Of a stretch of DNA of 64,000 nucleotides, positions 1 to 8,892 are shown one piece after another. The DNA is from Streptomyces lomondensis (GTDB lineage Bacteria; Actinomycetota; Actinomycetes; Streptomycetales; Streptomycetaceae). The DNA lies in contig NZ_BMWC01000018.1 in NCBI RefSeq assembly GCF_014651035.1, positions 1 through 64,000 on the forward strand, read 5' to 3'. Below the pieces are notes generated by a model that was not told the DNA's origin, ran no database searches, and saw only the letters and a list, made by a program, of their open reading frames with translations. Numbering within the stretch: the first letter of the stretch is position 1; each line of letters starts with the position of its first letter. The translations under genes and the position numbers were made by a program.

Positions 1-95
1 TCACCGGCACTGAACAGCACCGTCACTTCCCTGCGACCTGATCCAAACGACAGGCCCTAGGGGCTGTCGTCGGGGCCGCGCCGCAGACGTGGACG
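1..95. repeat. Two abutting ends of MITE-like elements
   Basis: Bases 1-60 nearly match the right end of the element at 17299-17488, including TGATCCAAAC-GACAGGCCCTAG. The final CTAG (57-60) then starts a second end-like sequence, CTAGGGGCTGTCGT followed by CGCCGCAGACG, resembling the left end of the same element. Two copies therefore appear to share one CTAG target. The remainder of each copy is either outside the window or decayed; I see no second right end before 488. The rest of 96-488 has no convincing gene. Confidence 0.6.
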
Positions 96-488
96 GCCCG
101 CGGTGTACGGCGGCACATGCCGCGCGGAGTTGCGGCGGGGCCGGGGCACGGATGCACGGCGGATCGGCCGGTTTCGTCATGGCATGCGGCGATGCGCCGG
201 GATGTGCTTCCGTGCGCGCCTGCGATAAATGCCGTATAAGCGACAAATCCCCGAACGGGCGTTGACGCGTCGTGACCGGTTGCTCACGCTTGAGGGCAGC
301 GATTCGCCGTGAGGGGACGGCGAGGGCCTCGACGACGGTGGCCCTCGGCGAGTGTGAGTCGTGATTCGGCGTCGGCTCCTTTCAGGGCCATGGGAGCCGG
401 GGCGGGAGCGCCGGAGTCGGGTGGCGGCGCGCGCTGCCGTGCTCGGGGCGAGCAGCGCGGCGCCGCCATCCAGCTTCAGGGGGATGGC

Positions 489-1415
489 CTACAGGACGGC
501 GACCGGGGCCACGGGAGCCCCGGTCGCCCCTGTGAACGGCTCGGGCGTGGCCGCCAGCAGAAACGTGGAGCGGCCCGTTTCTCCACAGGCTGTGGACAAC
601 TCTTCGAGATTCCAGTTCTGGCCCTGCGGCATCCCCATCTCCACGAGATGGAGGGCGTGCACCGGCAGCCACAGGTCCTCCACCTCGGGCGGGAACACCT
701 CGAAGGTGAGGGTGTCGTTGGCGACGGCCGCGACATCGCGCGCGTGGAACCACTCCGGCGTCCGGAGCGACAGCCCCGGCGACGGATACGCGTACGCGTG
801 CCGGTCCCCGGCCAGGCAGACCTGGACCTGCCCCGTCCGCACGAGCACGATGTCACCGGCCCGCACCCGCGTACCGGCCAGCTCCTCGGCGGCGTCCAGG
901 TCCTCGGGCGTGACGGCGTACCCGCCGTCCAGGCGGTCCGTGCCCCGGGCCCGGGCCACGTCGAGCAGCACCCCGCGCGAGACGACGTGCCGGACCTTGT
1001 CCATGCCGCCGAACCCGGCGCCGCCGTGTGCGGTGATGCTGCTCGCCGGACGGCCGTTGTAGAGCCGGCCCGAGTGCGAGACGTGGGGCAGCGCGTCCCA
1101 GTGGGTGGCCGCCTGGAGCCCCATGGTCACGGCGTCGTCGCTGCACGCGACCGTGCCCGGGCCGAAGAGCTCCTGGTTGATCTGCACCATGACGTGCAGC
1201 GGGTTGACGCGGCCCGGGATCATCCCGGTCTGCACGCCGTCCTGCCGGAGGGGCAGCGCGAGCGGGATCCGGCGCCCGGTGCGGACACCGGTGGCGGCGT
1301 CCCGGACCACCTCGTCGGTGATCAGGTTCAGTGTGCCGAGTTCGTCGTCGGCTCCCCAACGGCCCCAGTTGTTCACGCGCTTGGCGATGTCGTGGAACGC
1401 GTCCGGCAGTGACAT
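489..1415 (-). CDS. Cyclase family protein (kynurenine-formamidase-like metal hydrolase)
   Basis: A 308-residue protein of the cyclase / formamidase-like superfamily, metal-dependent hydrolases that open or close rings and amides. The metal-binding motif THWDALPHV lies at about residues 104-112 (His105, Asp107, His111), corresponding to the family pattern HxGTHxDxPxH. The N-terminal NNWGRWGADDELGTLN is typical of the long bacterial subgroup. It is transcribed away from the SDR / acyl-CoA dehydrogenase operon and shares with it an intergenic region carrying two palindromic operators (1446-1462 and 1479-1495). This ties it to the catabolic regulon, where it may hydrolyse a ring or lactone intermediate; the substrate is unknown. 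Confidence 0.85.
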   Translation of the reverse strand: MSLPDAFHDIAKRVNNWGRWGADDELGTLNLITDEVVRDAATGVRTGRRIPLALPLRQDGVQTGMIPGRVNPLHVMVQINQELFGPGTVACSDDAVTMGLQAATHWDALPHVSHSGRLYNGRPASSITAHGGAGFGGMDKVRHVVSRGVLLDVARARGTDRLDGGYAVTPEDLDAAEELAGTRVRAGDIVLVRTGQVQVCLAGDRHAYAYPSPGLSLRTPEWFHARDVAAVANDTLTFEVFPPEVEDLWLPVHALHLVEMGMPQGQNWNLEELSTACGETGRSTFLLAATPEPFTGATGAPVAPVAVL

Positions 1416-1445
1416 GAGTCCTCCCCAGGGGCTTGTCTTCCCGTA

Positions 1446-1462
1446 TCTGACGGGTCGTAGAA
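1446..1462. promoter_or_regulatory. Half-conserved copy of the 17-bp palindromic operator
   Basis: TCTGACG-GGT-CGTAGAA: left arm perfect, right arm degenerate. It is 30 bases before the cyclase start and its centre is 33 bp (about three helical turns) from the next copy. Confidence 0.55.
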
Positions 1463-1478
1463 TTCGGGAACCGAGAAA

Positions 1479-1495
1479 TCTAACAGTCCGTCAGA
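1479..1495. promoter_or_regulatory. 17-bp palindromic operator
   Basis: TCTAACA-GTC-CGTCAGA: right arm perfect, left arm with two changes from TCTGACG. It lies 26 bases before the SDR start codon at 1522. Confidence 0.7.
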
Positions 1496-1521
1496 AACCG
1501 TGGCGCGGGAAGGGGCCGGGC

Positions 1522-2436
1522 GTGGGGAACTTCTTGGCAGGCAAGGTCGTCGCCGTCACCGGCGCGGGGCGGGGCATCGGCCGGGCGGTCGCGCGCGCGG
1601 CGGCGGCCGAGGGCGCGCGGGTCGTGGTCAACGACTACGGCGTCGCGGTCGACGGCGCCTCACCGACCAGCGAGGTCGCCGAGGCCGTGGTCAAGGAGAT
1701 CACGGCGGCGGGCGGGGACGCGGTGGCCGTCGCCGACGACATCTCCACGATGGCGGGCGGGCAGCGGGTGGTCGACGTGGCGCTGTCCTCGTACGGGCGG
1801 CTGGACGGTGTGGTCTGCGTGGCCGGGATCCTGCGCGAGCGGATGCTGTTCAACATGACCGAGGAGGAGTGGGACCCGGTCGTCGCGACCCACCTGAAGG
1901 GGACGTTCACGGTGTTCCGGGCGGCCTCGGCGGTGCTGCGGAAACAGCGTGCGGGGACGCTGATCGGGTTCACCAGCGGCAACCATCAGGGGTCGGTGTC
2001 GCAGGCGAACTACAGCGCGGCCAAGGGCGGGGTCATCTCGCTGGTGCGGAGCGCCGCGCTGGGGCTGCACAAGTACGGGGTGACCGCGAACGCGGTGGCG
2101 CCGGTCGCCCGGACCCGGATGTCGGCGGGGGTGCCGATGGAGCTGGCGGAGATCGGGGAGCCGGAGGATGTCGCCGCGCTGGTGGTGTATCTGCTGTCCG
2201 ACCAGGCCTCTCGGCAGGGGATAACCGGTCAGGTGTACACGGTCGCCGGGCCGAAGATCGCGGTGTGGGCGCAGCCGAGGGAGTTGCGGGCCGCGTATGC
2301 CGCCGGCGGTTGGACCGTGGAGAGGATCGCGGAGTTCCTGCCCGGGTCGGTGGGGGTGGATCCGATGCCGATGTTGGAGCGGGTGGAGGCGATGGAGAGG
2401 GCTGCGCGGGGAGGGGAGCGGCCGAACGCCCACTAG
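1522..2436 (+). CDS. SDR dehydrogenase, MFE-2-like 3-hydroxyacyl-CoA dehydrogenase
   Basis: A 304-residue short-chain dehydrogenase/reductase. The cofactor motif TGAGRGIG is near residues 14-21, followed by VVVNDYGVAVDG, a stretch typical of the dehydrogenase domain of peroxisomal multifunctional enzyme 2 and actinobacterial 17-beta-HSD4-type proteins. The catalytic Ser-Tyr-Lys set is visible in FTSGNHQ and NYSAAKGG. I chose GTG 1522 because the Rossmann motif begins about 14 residues later, as usual, and everything upstream in frame is non-homologous. First gene of an operon with an acyl-CoA dehydrogenase and an alcohol dehydrogenase, behind an operator at 1479-1495. Probable role: oxidation of a 3-hydroxyacyl-CoA or a ring hydroxyl. 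Confidence 0.85.
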   Translation: MGNFLAGKVVAVTGAGRGIGRAVARAAAAEGARVVVNDYGVAVDGASPTSEVAEAVVKEITAAGGDAVAVADDISTMAGGQRVVDVALSSYGRLDGVVCVAGILRERMLFNMTEEEWDPVVATHLKGTFTVFRAASAVLRKQRAGTLIGFTSGNHQGSVSQANYSAAKGGVISLVRSAALGLHKYGVTANAVAPVARTRMSAGVPMELAEIGEPEDVAALVVYLLSDQASRQGITGQVYTVAGPKIAVWAQPRELRAAYAAGGWTVERIAEFLPGSVGVDPMPMLERVEAMERAARGGERPNAH

Positions 2437-2483
2437 CTCGGGGGCGGGTGTGGTGTGGCGGGTGCGGGTTCGTTGCGGCTTGT

Positions 2484-2505
2484 CGCGCAGTTCCCCGCGC
2501 CCCTG
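2484..2505. repeat. Dispersed repeat, copy 1
   Basis: A 22-base sequence, CGCGCAGTTCCCCGCGCCCC followed by TG, lies in the gap between the SDR and acyl-CoA dehydrogenase genes. An identical copy is at 45902-45923, also just upstream of a gene within a same-strand run. I recall this sequence as common between genes in Streptomyces genomes. Confidence 0.6.
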
Positions 2506-2543
2506 AGGGCTCGCACCCCTGCCGTGTCGAGAGGAGGACTCCG

Positions 2544-3686
2544 ATGGACTTCGGCTTCGGTCCGGAGGACGAGACGTTCCGCAGGGAAGCCCGGGACTGG
2601 CTCGTCTCGCACGCCAAACCCGGTGACGATCGCCGTACTTGGGAACGCACCCTCGGCTCGGCCGGCTGGATCGGGCTCGGGTGGGGCGCGTCCGGGTACG
2701 GGAACCGCACCGCCACCCTCACCCAGCAGGTCGTCTGGGCGGAGGAGTACGCCCGGTCGGCCGCGCCCCCGCGCTCGGGGCACATCGGGGAGAACCTGCT
2801 CGCGCCCACGCTCATCGCCCACGGCACCGAGGAGCAGAAGTCCCGCTTCCTGCCCCCGATCGCCGCCGGTGCGGAGCTGTGGTGCCAGGGGTACAGCGAA
2901 CCCGGTGCCGGGTCGGACCTGGCCGGGGTCCGGACGGCGGCGGTGCGTGCGGGCCGGGCGTATCGCGTCACCGGGCAGAAGATCTGGACCTCGCTCGCGC
3001 ACGAGGCGGACTGGTGCTTCGTGCTGGCCAGGACGGAACCCGGCTCGGTACGCCACCACGGGCTGACCTTCCTGCTCGTCCCCATGGACCAGCCGGGGCG
3101 GATCGAGGTCCGTCCCATCCGGCAGCTGACCGGCACCAGCGACTTCAACGAGGTCTTCTTCGACGGCGCGCACGCCGAGCACGTCGTCGGCGGGGAGGGC
3201 AACGGCTGGCGCGTGGCCATGAGCCTGCTCGGGTTCGAGCGGGGCGTGTCCACACTGGCCCAGCAGATCGGGTTCGCCGAGGAACTGGGCGAAGTGGTGC
3301 GGGCGGCCGTGGAGTCGGGCGCGGCCCGCGATCCCGTCGTACGGGAACGGCTCGTACGGCAGTGGGCCGAGCTGCGCACGATGCGCTGGAATGCCCTGCG
3401 CACCCTGGGGGGTTCGGCCGATCCGGGCGCGCCGAGCGTGGCCAAGCTGCTGTGGGCCGGCTGGCATCAGCGGCTCGGGGAGCTGGCGGTGCTGGTCCGG
3501 GGCGCGGCGGCGGGGGTGGGGCCCGTCGCCTGGTCGGCCTCGGCGCCGTACGAACTGGACGCGGCGCAGCACCTGTTCCTGTTCTCCCGGGCCGACACCC
3601 TCTACGGCGGCTCGGACCAGATCCAGCGCACGATCATCGCCGAGCGCGTGCTCGGTCTGCCCAGGGAGCCCAAGGGGGCCGTGTGA
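2544..3686 (+). CDS. Acyl-CoA dehydrogenase (FadE-type)
   Basis: A 380-residue flavoprotein of the acyl-CoA dehydrogenase family, introducing an alpha-beta double bond into an acyl-CoA. Visible signatures: the middle-domain YSEPGAGSDLAGV, GQKIWTS, and the C-terminal YGGSDQIQRTIIAERVLGLP. In the last motif Gly stands where short/medium-chain enzymes have the catalytic Glu (YEG), so the base must be elsewhere, as in isovaleryl- and steroid-type enzymes, or in a partner subunit. ATG 2544 is preceded by GAGAGGAGG. Its stop overlaps the next start (TGATG), so it is translationally coupled to the alcohol dehydrogenase. Confidence 0.9.
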   Translation: MDFGFGPEDETFRREARDWLVSHAKPGDDRRTWERTLGSAGWIGLGWGASGYGNRTATLTQQVVWAEEYARSAAPPRSGHIGENLLAPTLIAHGTEEQKSRFLPPIAAGAELWCQGYSEPGAGSDLAGVRTAAVRAGRAYRVTGQKIWTSLAHEADWCFVLARTEPGSVRHHGLTFLLVPMDQPGRIEVRPIRQLTGTSDFNEVFFDGAHAEHVVGGEGNGWRVAMSLLGFERGVSTLAQQIGFAEELGEVVRAAVESGAARDPVVRERLVRQWAELRTMRWNALRTLGGSADPGAPSVAKLLWAGWHQRLGELAVLVRGAAAGVGPVAWSASAPYELDAAQHLFLFSRADTLYGGSDQIQRTIIAERVLGLPREPKGAV

Positions 3687-4735
3687 TGCGAGGCGTGATC
3701 TTCGACGGGAAGCAGGTCCGGGTCGTGACGGACCTGGAGGTGCGGGAGCCGGGGCCGGGCGAGGTGCGGGTCGCGGTCGCGGCGGCCGGGCTCTGTCACA
3801 GCGATCTGTCGGTGGTGGACGGGACCATACCTTTCCCGGTTCCTGTGGTGCTGGGCCATGAGGGTGCCGGGATCGTGGAGGCGGTGGGTGGGGGCGTCAC
3901 CCATGTAGTGCCCGGTGACCATGTGGCGCTGTCCACGCTCGCCAACTGCGGCACGTGTCCGGAGTGCGACCGGGGACGGCCGACCATGTGCCGGCACGCC
4001 ATCGGCCGCCCGGGCCGGCCGTTCCGCCACGGCGGCCTGCCGGTCCACCAGTTCGCGTCCAACTCGGCCTTCGCGGAGCACACGGTCGTGAAGGCCGTAC
4101 AGGCGGTCCGCATCCCCGAGGACATCCCGCTGACGTCGGCCGCGCTCATCGGGTGCGGGGTGCTGACCGGTGTGGGCGCCGTACTGAACCGGGCGCGGGT
4201 GGACCGGGGCGACAGCGTCCTGGTGATCGGGACGGGCGGGATCGGTCTGAACGTGCTCCAGGGGGCGCGGCTCGCGGGCGCGTCGCGGATCGTGGCCGTG
4301 GACGCCAACCCGGCGAAGGAGGAGGCGGCGCGCCGGTTCGGCGCGACGGACTTCCTGACGTCGGCGGAGGGGCTGCGCGACCTCCTGCCCCTGGGGGTGG
4401 ACCACGCCTTCGAGTGCGTCGGCCGGGTGGAGCTGATCCGCCAGGCGATCGACGCGCTGGACCGGCACGGCCAGGCGATCCTGCTCGGGGTGCCCCCGGC
4501 CACGGCCGAGGCGTCCTTCCGCGTCTCCTCCCTGTACCTGGACAAGTCCGTCCTGGGCTGCCGCTACGGCTCCTCCCGCCCGCAGCGGGACATCGCGCTG
4601 TACGCCGACCTGTACCGCGAGGGCCGCCTGCTGCTCGACGAACTCGTCACCAGGACCTGCCCGGTCGAGGAGTTCGAGAAGGCGGCGGCGGACGCGGAGG
4701 CGGGGCGGGTGGCCCGGGCCGTGCTCACGTTCTGA
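3686..4735 (+). CDS. Zinc-dependent alcohol dehydrogenase (MDR family)
   Basis: A 349-residue medium-chain dehydrogenase/reductase. Catalytic-zinc ligands Cys37 (GLCHSD) and His58-Glu59 (GHEG) are present. The structural-zinc lobe has four cysteines at 88, 91, 94 and 102. The nucleotide-binding motif VIGTGGIGLN lies near residue 182. It resembles the class III / NDMA-dependent type. Start overlaps the stop of the acyl-CoA dehydrogenase by one base. As the last gene of the operon it probably oxidises an alcohol intermediate to an aldehyde or ketone. Confidence 0.88.
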   Translation: MRGVIFDGKQVRVVTDLEVREPGPGEVRVAVAAAGLCHSDLSVVDGTIPFPVPVVLGHEGAGIVEAVGGGVTHVVPGDHVALSTLANCGTCPECDRGRPTMCRHAIGRPGRPFRHGGLPVHQFASNSAFAEHTVVKAVQAVRIPEDIPLTSAALIGCGVLTGVGAVLNRARVDRGDSVLVIGTGGIGLNVLQGARLAGASRIVAVDANPAKEEAARRFGATDFLTSAEGLRDLLPLGVDHAFECVGRVELIRQAIDALDRHGQAILLGVPPATAEASFRVSSLYLDKSVLGCRYGSSRPQRDIALYADLYREGRLLLDELVTRTCPVEEFEKAAADAEAGRVARAVLTF

Positions 4736-4803
4736 GGGCAGGGGGCCGTTGCTCAGGATCCGAGGGCAGGGGGCCGTTGCTCACCTTCCGAGGGCAGGGG
4801 CCT
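4734..4803. repeat. 28-bp tandem repeat, 2.5 copies
   Basis: GAGGGCAGGGGGCCGTTGCT recurs with a strict 28-base period starting at 4734, 4762 and 4790; the last copy is cut short. The array spans the gap between two convergent genes and runs into the last codons of the GlxA-type regulator (stop at 4781). No terminator hairpin is evident. Confidence 0.75.
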
Positions 4804-5818
4804 TGCCGTTCTCCGCCCGGAACGTGCGCCGGTAGGCGGTGGGGGTGACGCCGAGGGCCGCCTGGAGGTGCTGGCGCATCGACTGGGCCGTGCCGAAGCC
4901 GGCGTCCTGGGCCACCTGGTCGACGGAGCGGTCGGTGGACTCCAGCAGGTGCCGGGCCCGCTCCACGCGCTGCTGGGTGAGCCACTGGCCGGGGCTGACG
5001 CCGGTCTCCTCGCGGAAGCGGCGCGTGAAGGTGCGGACCGACATGGACTCCTGGGCGGCCATGTCGCGCAGCTGGATCGGCTCGTGGAGGCGGCCCAGGG
5101 CCCAGGCGCGGGCGGTGGTGGTGGACGCCTGCTGCGGGTCGGGCACCGGCCGGGCGATGTACTGCGCCTGCCCGCCCTCGCGGTGGGGCGGTACGACCGT
5201 ACGGCGGGCCACGTCGTTGGCGACGGCGGCGCCGTGGTCGCGGCGCACCATGTGCAGGCACAGGTCGATGCCGGCGGCGACGCCGGCCGAGGTGAGGATG
5301 TCGCCGTCGTCGATGAACAGCACGTCCGGGTCGACCTCGACCTTGGGGAAGAGCCGCTGGAGGCGCTCGGCCTCGGCCCAGTGGGTGGTCGCCGGGCGGC
5401 CGTCGAGGAGGCCGGCGGCGGCGAGGACGTAGACGCCGGTGCAGATGGAGGCCAGCCGGGTGCCGGGGCGCAGGTGGGTGAGCGCCGCGGCCAGTTCGTC
5501 GGTCAGCACGCCCTCGTCGTAGACCGGGCCCAGCTCGTACGACGACGGGACGATCACCGTGTCGGCGGTGGCCAGGGCCTCGGGGCCGTGGGTCACGTGG
5601 ATGGCGAAGTCGGCGTCCGTGCCGACCGGGCCCGGCTGCCGGACCGAGCAGGTCACGACCTCGTACAGGGGCCGTCCGTGAGCGTCCTTGGGGCGGCCGA
5701 AGATGCGGTGCGGGATGCCCAGTTCGAAGGGGAGCAGGCCGTCGAGGGCGAGGACGACGACGCGGTGCGGGCGGGCGCCGGGAGCCGTGTCCGGAGCGGA
5801 GTGGGTGGCCGAGGTCAT
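4781..5818 (-). CDS. GlxA-family transcriptional regulator (DJ-1/PfpI + AraC)
   Basis: A 345-residue two-domain regulator. Residues about 18-190 form a DJ-1/PfpI-like amidase fold with the nucleophile-elbow cysteine in SICTGVYVLAAAG. Residues about 235-335 are an AraC-type double helix-turn-helix (MSVRTFTRRFREETG, then VDQVAQDAGFG and GVTPTAYRRTF). It is divergent from an MFS transporter with only 71 bases between the starts, so it plausibly controls that gene. The C-terminal codons overlap the 28-bp tandem array. The effector is unknown. Confidence 0.88.
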   Translation of the reverse strand: MTSATHSAPDTAPGARPHRVVVLALDGLLPFELGIPHRIFGRPKDAHGRPLYEVVTCSVRQPGPVGTDADFAIHVTHGPEALATADTVIVPSSYELGPVYDEGVLTDELAAALTHLRPGTRLASICTGVYVLAAAGLLDGRPATTHWAEAERLQRLFPKVEVDPDVLFIDDGDILTSAGVAAGIDLCLHMVRRDHGAAVANDVARRTVVPPHREGGQAQYIARPVPDPQQASTTTARAWALGRLHEPIQLRDMAAQESMSVRTFTRRFREETGVSPGQWLTQQRVERARHLLESTDRSVDQVAQDAGFGTAQSMRQHLQAALGVTPTAYRRTFRAENGKAPALGR

Positions 5819-5889
5819 GGCCCGATCCTAGCGAACGCTGTCCTCCGGGCCACTCGCTGCGATGACGCGCAGACCGGAAGCTCTATGTC

Positions 5890-7194
5890 GTGACCCAGAC
5901 AACCGAAGCAGCGGCCGTCGAGCAGCCGCCGAAGTCCAGCCGCCGTCGTCGTGTGCACCGCGCCTGGTTCGTCGTCGCCGTCACCTTCGTGACGATCATC
6001 GGCGCCGCCGCCTTCCGTTCCGTGCCGGGTCTGCTCATCGACCCGCTGCACGACGAGTTCGACTGGTCGCGCGGCACGATCGGCGCCGCGGTCTCCGTCA
6101 ACCTCGCGCTGTACGGTCTGACGGCCCCGTTCGCGGCGGCCCTGATGGACCGCTTCGGCATCCGCCGGGTCGTAGCGGTCGCCCTGACCGTGATCGCGCT
6201 CGGCTCCGGGCTCACCGTGTGGATGACGGCGGCCTGGCAGCTGATGCTGTGCTGGGGGCTGCTGGTCGGCCTCGGCTCGGGCTCGATGGCGCTGGCGTTC
6301 GCGGCGACCGTCACCAACCGCTGGTTCACCGAGCGGCGCGGCCTGGTCAGCGGCATCCTCACCGCCGCCTCCGCCTCCGGCCAGCTGATCTTCCTGCCGC
6401 TGCTGTCCTGGATCATCGAGCGGCACGACTGGCGCCCGGCGGCCGTGACGGTCGCGCTCGCCGCGCTCGCGGTCGTGCCGTTCGTGTGGCTCCTGCTGCA
6501 CGACCACCCGGCCGACGTGGGCCAGAAGCCGTACGGGGCGGTGGAGTTCGTACCGAAGCCGGCACCGGTTCCCGGCGCCGCGCGGCGCGCGCTCACGGTG
6601 CTGTTCTCGGCCGCGCGCACCGGCCCGTTCTGGCTGCTCGCGGGCACCTTCGCGATCTGCGGTGCCTCCACCAACGGCCTGATCCAGACCCACTTCATCC
6701 CCGCGGCCCACGACCACCACATGCCGGTCACGGCCGCGGCCTCGCTGCTCGCCGTCATCGGCGTCTTCGACGTCGTCGGCACGATCGCCTCCGGCTGGTT
6801 CACGGACCGCTTCGAGCCGCGCCGCCTGCTGGCCGTCTACTACGCGCTGCGAGGCGTGTCCCTGATGTTCCTGCCGATCCTGCTGGCGCCCAGCGTCCAC
6901 CCGCCGATGATCTTCTTCATCGTCTTCTACGGCCTCGACTGGGTCGCCACCGTCCCGCCCACCCTCGCCCTGTGCCGCGAGCAGTACGGCGAGGACAGCG
7001 CGATCGTCTTCGGCTGGGTCCTCGCCTCCCACCAGATCGGCGCGGCCCTCGTCGCCTTCCTGGGCGGCGTCGCGCGGGACACGTTCGGGTCGTACGACGT
7101 GGTGTGGTACGCGTCCGGGGGGTTGTGTGCGGCGGCGGCGTTGATGGCGTTGGTGATTCGGCGGCGGGCCGGGAGTGTGGCGGCCGCGGCCTGA
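5890..7194 (+). CDS. MFS transporter
   Basis: A 434-residue major facilitator protein of about twelve membrane segments. The loop 2-3 signature appears as ALMDRFGIRRVV and is echoed between segments 8 and 9 by GWFTDRFEPRRLL, so both halves of the fold are present. Sequence character is that of the monocarboxylate / oxalate-formate antiporter (NarK-like) group. Start is GTG 5890. Paired divergently with the GlxA-type regulator. Substrate not determinable; an organic acid is plausible. Confidence 0.85.
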   Translation: MTQTTEAAAVEQPPKSSRRRRVHRAWFVVAVTFVTIIGAAAFRSVPGLLIDPLHDEFDWSRGTIGAAVSVNLALYGLTAPFAAALMDRFGIRRVVAVALTVIALGSGLTVWMTAAWQLMLCWGLLVGLGSGSMALAFAATVTNRWFTERRGLVSGILTAASASGQLIFLPLLSWIIERHDWRPAAVTVALAALAVVPFVWLLLHDHPADVGQKPYGAVEFVPKPAPVPGAARRALTVLFSAARTGPFWLLAGTFAICGASTNGLIQTHFIPAAHDHHMPVTAAASLLAVIGVFDVVGTIASGWFTDRFEPRRLLAVYYALRGVSLMFLPILLAPSVHPPMIFFIVFYGLDWVATVPPTLALCREQYGEDSAIVFGWVLASHQIGAALVAFLGGVARDTFGSYDVVWYASGGLCAAAALMALVIRRRAGSVAAAA

Positions 7195-7392
7195 TCCGGG
7201 CTCAGTGCCTGCTGTGTCTGCTCTGCTGCCGCTTTTCGCCCTGAGCCCCGATCGCCCCTGAGCGGTCCCCGACCCGACCCCGAAAAGCCCCTGACGAGGG
7301 CACCACATGGGCGGCAGCGCGCCTAACGTGACGACGGTGCCCCGGCCGGGTCTGCACGCCTGACACAACCGCTCTCTTCACGAGGAGGATCC

Positions 7393-8892
7393 ATGCCGTT
7401 AAGGGGCAGATCCGCAGTGCGGGGCATCGCGGCACGGGGCACGGCCATGACTGTGGGAACCGCCATGGCCGTGGGAGCCGCCATGGCCGTCATCACCGGT
7501 CTCGCCGCTCCCGCGGTCCATGCGTCGCCGTCTGCCAGCGGGGCCCTGCGGTGGGCACCGTGTGCCGGCCCGGCAGAGCCGGGAGCCGAGTGCGCCACTC
7601 TTTCGGTTCCGGTCGACTGGGCCCGCCCGGCCGGGCCGAGACTCGACCTGGCCGTGGCCCGCCGCAAGGCCACCGACCCCGGCGCACGCGTCGGCTCGAT
7701 GGTGTTCGGCCCCGGCGGGCCGGGCGACTCGGGTGTGGAGACGGTGGTGCGCCGTATCAGCCGCTTCAGCCCCGAGGTCCGCCGCAGATTCGACATCGTC
7801 AGCTTCGACCCGCGCGGCGTGGGCCGCAGCAACCCGGTGACCTGCTCCGGCGACCTGCTTGCCGAGCGGCCGTCACCGGAGCTGAAGAGCCAGGCGGACT
7901 TCGACGCCACCGTGGCGTACAACAGGCGGCTCCGTGCGGACTGCCGGGCGCGTACCGGCCCGGTGTTCGACCACCTTGACACCGCCCAGACGGTCCGGGA
8001 CCTGGACGCCCTGCGGGCCGCCCTGGGCGAGCGGAAACTGACCTTCCACGGCAGCTCGTACGGCACGCTGCTCGGCGCTCAGTACGCCGAGACCTACCCG
8101 CGCCGCGTGCGCGCGATGGTGCTGGAGAGCGTCATGGACCACAGCGTGCCGACCACCCGTGACTTCCTGCGGTCCGCGGCGGCCACGGCAGAGGATTCGT
8201 TCCAGGAGTTCGTGAGGTGGTGCGACGGTGCCGCGGACTGCGCGCTGCACGGCCGCGACGTCCGCACCGTCTGGCAGGGCCTGTTGGCCCGGGCCGGGCA
8301 CGGCGAGTTGGAGGACCCGGCGAAGCCGGGCACCTCGCTGTCGTCTTCGGACCTGGTCAACAAGATCGCGTTCCGGAAGTTCTACGCGGCCGACTACGCG
8401 GGTCTGGCCACGGGGATCGCGGGGATGGACGCGAGCACGCCGCTGCCCGCGTCGCCCACCACGACAGCGCCGCTGCCTCCGGCCACCCCGGTCTTCTGCT
8501 CGGACTGGCACCTGCCGGTGCGCGACCACCAGGAGTACGCCTCACTCGTCGCCATGATGAACAGGACCGCGCCTGACCTGCCTTACCTGCTGCCGATCCA
8601 CATGGTGGCGGCGTGTCTGGGCGCGCCGACCACCAACCCGCAGCACCGCCTGGACGCCCACGGCGCCCCGCCGATCCTGCTGTCCAACGCGCTGCACGAC
8701 CCCGCCACCGGCTACCCGTGGGCGGTCTCGGTGGCCCGCCAGCTCGGCCGCAGCGGCGTGCTCCTCACCTACGAGGGCCACGGGCACGGCAGCGTCACCA
8801 GCGGCCCGTGCATGGAGAACGCCGTGGACAGCTACCTCATCGACCTGGCAGTACCACCGCGGGGGGCCACGTGCCCTGCGATGTCGTCCTGA
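7393..8892 (+). CDS. Secreted alpha/beta-hydrolase, tripeptidyl-aminopeptidase type
   Basis: A 499-residue exported peptidase-like hydrolase of the Streptomyces SlpD/SlpE / tripeptidyl aminopeptidase family. The N-terminus has arginines then a hydrophobic Ala/Val/Met run and an AVHA-SP cleavage site near residue 44. The oxyanion stretch FGPGGPGDSG, nucleophile elbow HGSSYGTLLG, a later LHDPATGYPWA (acid region) and YEGHGHGS (histidine) complete the triad. The C-terminal TAP-like domain follows. ATG 7393 has GAGGAGG upstream. The signal peptide contains short GTAM/AVGAAM repeats. Stands alone; 7195-7392 contains no other gene. Confidence 0.88.
   Translation: MPLRGRSAVRGIAARGTAMTVGTAMAVGAAMAVITGLAAPAVHASPSASGALRWAPCAGPAEPGAECATLSVPVDWARPAGPRLDLAVARRKATDPGARVGSMVFGPGGPGDSGVETVVRRISRFSPEVRRRFDIVSFDPRGVGRSNPVTCSGDLLAERPSPELKSQADFDATVAYNRRLRADCRARTGPVFDHLDTAQTVRDLDALRAALGERKLTFHGSSYGTLLGAQYAETYPRRVRAMVLESVMDHSVPTTRDFLRSAAATAEDSFQEFVRWCDGAADCALHGRDVRTVWQGLLARAGHGELEDPAKPGTSLSSSDLVNKIAFRKFYAADYAGLATGIAGMDASTPLPASPTTTAPLPPATPVFCSDWHLPVRDHQEYASLVAMMNRTAPDLPYLLPIHMVAACLGAPTTNPQHRLDAHGAPPILLSNALHDPATGYPWAVSVARQLGRSGVLLTYEGHGHGSVTSGPCMENAVDSYLIDLAVPPRGATCPAMSS

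Noticed and set aside
1500..2543. Long N-terminal extension of the acyl-CoA dehydrogenase
   Set aside because: The upstream part overlaps the SDR gene in another frame and has shadow composition; ATG 2544 has an excellent ribosome site.
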